A program made the translations under genes and the position numbers. Source: JAHIVB01 sp964574705 (GTDB lineage Bacteria; Bacillota_I; Bacilli_A; Izemoplasmatales; Hujiaoplasmataceae). Taken from it: a stretch of 37,036 bases of DNA. The stretch is from positions 1 to 37,036 of the forward strand of contig CAZNOO010000018.1 in NCBI GenBank assembly GCA_964574705.1, written 5' to 3'. The notes beneath the pieces were generated by a model. It was not told the origin of the DNA and ran no database searches. It saw only the letters and a program-made list of their open reading frames with translations. Below are positions 33,167 to 37,036 of this stretch, in pieces. Numbering within the stretch: the first letter of the stretch is position 1; every line of letters begins with the position of its first letter.

Positions 33167-34330
33167 CTATTTGATTGTTTTCAAAATATACTCTTTTAGA
33201 GTTTCAAAATTGTTTTCAAGTTCTTTATTAAGTACTTTATTTAGCACATCCTCGAGGAGGATACCAATCATCGCCTGATTTTTCAAATTTGGAAAAGTGG
33301 AAATATCACTTCCCGAAATTTGAAGTTGCGTCATTGAAGTAATGACTTGGGTAGAATCCAATTGCTTGATTCGTTTTACTTGATTGTTCTTCTCATTGAT
33401 GAGGGTGTTGAGAACGTTTGCTTCTAAGCATCTTTTCACACCGTGATGGAAAAGATGTAAAGGAGTGAAATCATTGGACTCTGTCTCGCTCATGAGGGTA
33501 ATAACTTCTTTCATTTTAGCCTTCTCCAAATTGGAAAATCTCCAATTTTCGGGAATCTCCTGTTGATTTAGGAAAAAGCACAGCGTAAAGAATTGTGGCC
33601 AAGGAAGAATTTCAGTATCTATTTTGGAAAGCAATATTAAGCCTTCCCTTAACTCTGAAAATGTGTCCGCGACTCCGAGTATTACAAGAAGATGATACGC
33701 TTTCTTTCGGTAAGGATTCATCGCTATCTTTTTGAATTCCTGCAGGACTCTTTCGTTCGCAATCTCTTTTAAAAGTGCGCTCGAGTTACGAATTGCATTT
33801 GCAGTATTGGTTTCAATATCGAACCCAGTTTTTGAAACGAATCGAAAGGCTCTCATAATTCTAAGGCTATCTTCTTGAAATCTAGTGATTGGATCATCGA
33901 TGGCTCGGATTAATTTATTCTTTAAATCTTCGGTTCCACCGACTTCGTCAATGATTTTCCCATTCAGATTCATTGCCATTCCGTTAATGGTAAAATCCCG
34001 ACGTATAAGATCATCTTTTAAAGTTTTCGAATAGACAACATGACTGGGATGACGATGGTTTTTATAGGTGCCATCACTTCTAAATGTTGTGACTTCAAAA
34101 GAGTCAGTTCCATAGAAAACTGTAACGGTTCCGTACTTAATTCCTGTCGGTTTGACACTTTCAAATAATGAGAGAACTTCGTCAGGTGTTGCTGAAGTGG
34201 TGATATCGATGTCTTCAGTAGCAGTCTCCAGCAAAAAATCACGGACAAACCCGCCGACAAAATAGGCCAAATGTCCGTGCATCGTCAATGTTTCTAAGAC
34301 TTTTTTGCCATTTTCAAAATGTGTGTTCAT
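33167..34330 (-). CDS. cca: CCA tRNA nucleotidyltransferase
   Basis: A 387-residue class II CCA-adding enzyme that builds or repairs the 3' CCA end of tRNAs from CTP and ATP. Motif A has GGFVRD (26-31) and the metal-binding pair Asp40/Asp42 in DIDITT; motif B RRDFTINGMA; motif D region EDSLRIMRAFRF; and the ERVLQEFKKI segment. Typical length. It heads the minus-strand operon cca-pulA-yhaM and diverges from yigZ; its promoter shows an extended -10 at 34347-34355. AGGTGA lies before the ATG. Confidence 0.95.
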   Translation of the reverse strand: MNTHFENGKKVLETLTMHGHLAYFVGGFVRDFLLETATEDIDITTSATPDEVLSLFESVKPTGIKYGTVTVFYGTDSFEVTTFRSDGTYKNHRHPSHVVYSKTLKDDLIRRDFTINGMAMNLNGKIIDEVGGTEDLKNKLIRAIDDPITRFQEDSLRIMRAFRFVSKTGFDIETNTANAIRNSSALLKEIANERVLQEFKKIAMNPYRKKAYHLLVILGVADTFSELREGLILLSKIDTEILPWPQFFTLCFFLNQQEIPENWRFSNLEKAKMKEVITLMSETESNDFTPLHLFHHGVKRCLEANVLNTLINEKNNQVKRIKQLDSTQVITSMTQLQISGSDISTFPNLKNQAMIGILLEDVLNKVLNKELENNFETLKEYILKTIK

Positions 34331-34346
34331 GCTAAATCACCTATCA

Positions 34347-34355
34347 CATTATACC
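34347..34355 (-). promoter_or_regulatory. Extended -10 promoter of cca operon
   Basis: Minus strand TGGTATAAT: perfect -10 TATAAT with the TGn extension, 16 bases before the cca ATG. The -35 region is weak, as is common with extended -10 promoters. Confidence 0.65.
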
Positions 34356-34393
34356 ATATTTACGATTCTTTTTTCTAAGAAAAAATAAAACCA

Positions 34394-34402
34394 TGATATA
34401 AT
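34394..34402 (+). promoter_or_regulatory. Extended -10 promoter of yigZ
   Basis: TGATATAAT: perfect -10 with TGn, 15 bases before the yigZ ATG, no clear -35. Back to back with the cca promoter within 60 bases. Confidence 0.65.
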
Positions 34403-34417
34403 AAACTTGGTGGTAAA

Positions 34418-35035
34418 ATGTACTCAATCAAAGAGACGGTTCAAGGCGAGTTCATCGCTAAAAATTCAAAATTTTTAGGATTCCTCATTCCTGTTGTTTC
34501 AGAAGATTTGGTGTCCGAAATCCTTCAAAAGCTCAGACGCGATTATCCAGGCGCCAGTCATTATTGCTATGCCTATATTGTTGGGGACACAGGTGCTTCT
34601 CAAAAAGCGAGCGATGATGGAGAACCGCAAAAGACTGCCGGAATCCCATTATTGGAAGTTTTAAAGAAGAATGGTCTTACAAATGTTTTAGCTGTATCAA
34701 TCCGTTACTTTGGCGGTACACTTCTTGGCGCATCAGGATTGATTAGAGCCTATTCAAAATCCATATCTTCTTTGCTTGAACTTGTAATAAAAACAAGCAA
34801 AAAAGAGTTTATAAGATATGCTACCTCAATAGATTACTCGACTCACAACCATTTGGAAAACTATTTTAAATCAAATGTGATTGTTGAAAAGATTACCTAT
34901 CTTGAGAATGTAGATATCGTCTTTTCTGTTCTTAAGGTAGATCGAGATTCTGTCAAACAACACTTGGACGAAGTTCTTTTCGGCAACTCAAATTTAACAC
35001 TTTTGGAAGAGTATTCCATTTATAGTGAAGATTAG
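34418..35035 (+). CDS. yigZ: YigZ/IMPACT family protein (UPF0029)
   Basis: A 205-residue protein of the YigZ/IMPACT family. The N-terminal domain carries the family signature SDDGEPQKTAGIPLLEVL and IRYFGGTLLGASGLIRAYS; the C-terminal ~70 residues form the ferredoxin-like DUF1949 domain. Bacterial members have no settled biochemical role; eukaryotic IMPACT is involved in translational control. Monocistronic: its stop overlaps the stop of the convergent DUF1146 gene by four bases, and no terminator separates them. Ribosome site GGTGG. Confidence 0.93.
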   Translation: MYSIKETVQGEFIAKNSKFLGFLIPVVSEDLVSEILQKLRRDYPGASHYCYAYIVGDTGASQKASDDGEPQKTAGIPLLEVLKKNGLTNVLAVSIRYFGGTLLGASGLIRAYSKSISSLLELVIKTSKKEFIRYATSIDYSTHNHLENYFKSNVIVEKITYLENVDIVFSVLKVDRDSVKQHLDEVLFGNSNLTLLEEYSIYSED

Positions 35036-35262
35036 AACAAGTTGTTTAGATTTTCAAACAACGATACAAGCGCATCGGTAAAAAGGTACCCGAGGATAAA
35101 CGAAATGACAACGAAAAGCAAACGAATCTGATCCGTTGAGTTCGTTCTAAATAGTTTTGATAGATCTACTGCTTGCAGGGCTCTGAAAATAAAGAAAGTC
35201 GATATGAAGAATAATACGATTCTCAAAACATAAAATACATTTGGATCTAACAACTCAATCAC
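35032..35262 (-). CDS. DUF1146 (YwzB-like) small membrane protein
   Basis: A 76-residue protein with two hydrophobic segments (about 10-27 and 48-66) and a loop RALQAVDLSKLFRTNSTDQIRLL that matches the DUF1146/YwzB family. Function unknown. The frame opens with GTG overlapping the upstream NusG_II stop (GTGA); GGAG is right against that codon, so a TTG three codons downstream with better spacing is possible. Cotranscribed with the NusG_II gene. Confidence 0.85.
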   Translation of the reverse strand: MIELLDPNVFYVLRIVLFFISTFFIFRALQAVDLSKLFRTNSTDQIRLLFVVISFILGYLFTDALVSLFENLNNLF

Positions 35263-35759
35263 TCCAATATGGCGTCGGGTATGAATTCATCCGACGTTAA
35301 ATTTGTATAGACATTGATAACCAACTCATTTGGAAGGCAGACAAGTGGTTCTAGACTTGAGCTTGTGGGCGGTTGAAGCTCACACAAGTCTCTCGGACTT
35401 TCTTGATAAACGACGCTGATTTTGCCGTCTAATACTTGTAATTTGATTCCCTTAAGTTGATGTGCAAGAGCATAGGAGTCTTCTGCATAAAGGTCGGACA
35501 TGTCGGTAGTCACAGTTCCAGGAACATAAAAGATTCCTTCGCTAGCTCTTCCAACATCAATTTGATTCGCGTACTCCGTATTGTATATAGTATACTCATC
35601 GCTGTTTAAGTCAATCATCAAAACAAGGGTGTCCTGATAGAAAACTTTGGCATACACGTTTCCAGTAGATTTTATCGATTCGGCCAATTTGAATCCGAAA
35701 AATAGAAGGAGCCCGAACACAAACAATGATCCAATGACAATCCAATCGTTTTTTTTCAT
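35259..35759 (-). CDS. Membrane-anchored NusG domain II protein
   Basis: A 166-residue protein with one N-terminal membrane segment (about 6-25) and an extracytoplasmic NusG_II-type beta domain (about 35-160). The tell-tale end of the family is visible: KISVVYQESPRDLCELQ with a Cys, then VCLPNELVINV with a second Cys. It is unrelated in role to the transcription factor. Such genes often sit beside ApbE and flavin-linked redox systems, as here (apbE diverges). Start set at the ATG at 35759 behind AAAGGAGG; the 60-residue longer reading crosses the promoter region and apbE start. Confidence 0.85.
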   Translation of the reverse strand: MKKNDWIVIGSLFVFGLLLFFGFKLAESIKSTGNVYAKVFYQDTLVLMIDLNSDEYTIYNTEYANQIDVGRASEGIFYVPGTVTTDMSDLYAEDSYALAHQLKGIKLQVLDGKISVVYQESPRDLCELQPPTSSSLEPLVCLPNELVINVYTNLTSDEFIPDAILE

Positions 35760-35783
35760 TTGACGTCCTCCTTTATTGACTTT

Positions 35784-35813
35784 ATTATAACTCAAAACTG
35801 CTAATTTATCTAA
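35784..35813 (-). promoter_or_regulatory. Promoter of the NusG_II-DUF1146 operon
   Basis: Minus strand TATAAT (35784-35789) with a weak -35 TTAGAT (35808-35813) at 18 bases; 24 bases before the ATG. Confidence 0.5.
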
Positions 35814-35852
35814 TAAATTATTTGAATGAATGTTTTGTAAAAGCGATTCATT

Positions 35853-35861
35853 TGATATAAT
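35853..35861 (+). promoter_or_regulatory. Extended -10 promoter of apbE
   Basis: TGATATAAT, a perfect -10 with TGn extension, 16 bases upstream of the apbE ATG; no strong -35. Confidence 0.6.
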
Positions 35862-35877
35862 GATGAAAGGTGATACC

Positions 35878-37017
35878 ATGCGAAAAACACTATTAATCCT
35901 CATATTAGGAATATTCATTCTTCTTCTTTCGGGATGCACAAATTATCAGAATCCCGAACCCGACTATTGTGTAAGTGGCAGTGTTGAAGGAGTATACTTA
36001 TGCAAAAAAATCTACACTTCCTATTTTGATACCGCTATTGCACTGACGCTTTATGTTACAGAGGAAGATACTTATTCCATTCAAGAACTCTTTTCCAGCG
36101 TTGAAGCTATTTTGAGTCAGTATCATCAACTAATAGATAAATATAACGAATACACCGGCGTCGTGAATGTCTACACGATTAATCATTCACCAGATGGCCC
36201 TATATCGATTCCAAGAGAACTTTATGACGTCATCCATTATGGACTCTTACACGAAGATGAAGTGACGCAGGGTTCCGAAAGCATGTTCAATATTGCACTT
36301 AATCCAGTACTCGATATTTGGCATAATGCAAGAGAAAATACAGATTGTGACTCGACCGTTTCTTTTTCATATTTAGTCTGTCCTGTTCCCTTCGATTTGA
36401 TCGATGATGGAACGTTTGAAACCAATCCCGAAAACATTGTTTTGAATTTGGAAAACAGTACAATTGAATTTTTGGAACCTGGTATGGGCATCGATCTTGG
36501 CGGTTTCGGAAAAGGGTACGTGAGCGAATTAATTACGGACATGCTTGACGAACAAAATATCAGGTACATTCTAAACGCTGGGAATTCAAACGTGAAGGCG
36601 GGTGGAACTAATCCCAATAATGCTGACGGTCTTTATTATGTAGCTTTATTAAGACCAAATTATGAAAATCCAGTTTCGGCAGACTATTATGCGGTCATCA
36701 AGATTCCAACAGGTATCTCCATCGTCACTAGTGGCTCGAACCAACGCTTTTTTATCGGAGAGGAAGATGGAATTGTGTATCATCATATCATCGACCCAAG
36801 AACCTACTATCCTGGTGGTGAAGCGCTGAGTGTATCAATCATCTATGCGGATGGAGCTCTTGCGGACATTTACTCGACAGCCATATTCCTATTATCCGTA
36901 GAGGAAGGACTGGATTTCGTCAATCAAACGGAGAACCTGGAAGCCATCTGGTATTTAGAGGATGGCACAACAGTAACGTCGGATGGATTCGAAACATATT
37001 TGTTTGAACTACATTAG
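35878..37017 (+). CDS. apbE: FAD:protein FMN transferase, lipoprotein ApbE
   Basis: A 379-residue exported lipoprotein: signal peptide with lipobox LLLSGC. ApbE moves FMN from FAD to a Ser/Thr of FMN-binding redox proteins outside the membrane. Family marks: FDTAIALTLY early, GIDLGGFGKGYVSE, LNAGNSNVKAGG, IVTSGSNQRFF, HHIIDPRTYYPGG and ADGALADIYSTAIF, which includes the metal-binding Asp region. Length is usual. Start chosen at the ATG at 35878 (AAAGGTGA before it); the 16-residue longer reading covers the promoter. The remaining 19 bases of the window hold an AGGAAA that may be the ribosome site of a following gene, probably the flavinylated partner, outside view. Confidence 0.93.
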   Translation: MRKTLLILILGIFILLLSGCTNYQNPEPDYCVSGSVEGVYLCKKIYTSYFDTAIALTLYVTEEDTYSIQELFSSVEAILSQYHQLIDKYNEYTGVVNVYTINHSPDGPISIPRELYDVIHYGLLHEDEVTQGSESMFNIALNPVLDIWHNARENTDCDSTVSFSYLVCPVPFDLIDDGTFETNPENIVLNLENSTIEFLEPGMGIDLGGFGKGYVSELITDMLDEQNIRYILNAGNSNVKAGGTNPNNADGLYYVALLRPNYENPVSADYYAVIKIPTGISIVTSGSNQRFFIGEEDGIVYHHIIDPRTYYPGGEALSVSIIYADGALADIYSTAIFLLSVEEGLDFVNQTENLEAIWYLEDGTTVTSDGFETYLFELH

Positions 37018-37036
37018 AAAGAAAACAGGAAAATTC

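Noticed and set aside
35760..35939. Sixty-residue N-terminal extension of the NusG_II protein
   Set aside because: It would be encoded across two promoters and antisense to the apbE start; AAAGGAGG marks the ATG at 35759.
1..37036. Mycoplasma-type code with TGA as tryptophan
   Set aside because: TGA ends livG, the KAS III-like gene, pulA and the NusG_II gene exactly at overlapping starts, while Trp is TGG.
1..37036. CRISPR arrays, insertion sequences, tRNA or rRNA genes
   Set aside because: Reading both strands I saw no regular repeat-spacer pattern, transposase, terminal inverted repeats or tRNA-like clover leaf; the protein-coded GLUG repeats are too divergent in DNA to be repeats of these kinds.

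Overview
The window looks like a chromosomal segment of a low-G+C bacterium of the Bacillota/Mycoplasmatota border. The supporting signs are AT-rich sequence, strong AAGGAGG-type ribosome sites, sigma-A style promoters, lipoproteins with a threonine-rich linker, and the Bacillota-type families YhaM, class II CCA enzyme, DUF1146 and PrsA-like foldase. TGA is used as a stop (ends of livG, the KAS III-like gene, pulA and the NusG_II gene), so the code is standard and not the Mycoplasma/Spiroplasma code 4. No LPXTG sorting signals were seen. An Izemoplasmatales-, Haloplasmatales- or Acholeplasma-like host would fit, but this placement is inference.

Layout. (1) 1-775, minus strand: the start of a membrane-anchored TasA/camelysin-like gene that runs off the left edge, preceded by a GEMM-I (c-di-GMP-I type) riboswitch with a terminator and a consensus promoter. 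(2) 821-12869, minus strand: an eleven-gene operon of thiolase, FabG-type reductase, KAS III-like synthase, complete Liv-type ABC importer (LivH, M, G, F, K), CoA-transferase and two alpha/beta hydrolases. It faces a divergent TetR regulator (13085-13690) across an intergenic region with a promoter, a palindromic operator candidate and cre-like motifs. The operon plausibly imports a small carboxylate, activates it with CoA and exchanges it with acetyl-CoA. (3) 13741-26544, minus strand: a second, nearly identical riboswitch heads a four-gene operon of a camelysin/TasA-like secreted protein, a 2595-residue surface protein (GLUG-like repeats with an inserted lamin-tail domain), a dCache-HAMP-GGDEF*-EAL membrane receptor with an intact phosphodiesterase site, and a second GGDEF*-EAL protein degenerate in its GGDEF and altered in its EAL. 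(4) 26739-30074, plus strand: a divergent, very large PrsA-like foldase with an Ig-like insert. (5) 30130-34330, minus strand: cca-pulA-yhaM housekeeping operon. (6) 34418-37017: yigZ, then DUF1146 and NusG_II genes divergent from a lipoprotein ApbE flavin transferase.

The most interesting system is region 3 plus its twin at the left edge. A cyclic-dinucleotide riboswitch controls both an extracellular matrix/adhesin module and the phosphodiesterase that would destroy the likely ligand, a built-in feedback loop. Both leaders show covarying stems, a terminator whose 5' arm captures the 3' ligand-binding strand of the aptamer, and a second orphan terminator arm downstream. Both carry A, not G, at the aptamer position I align with Vc2 G20, which leaves ligand identity (c-di-GMP or 3',3'-cGAMP) open.
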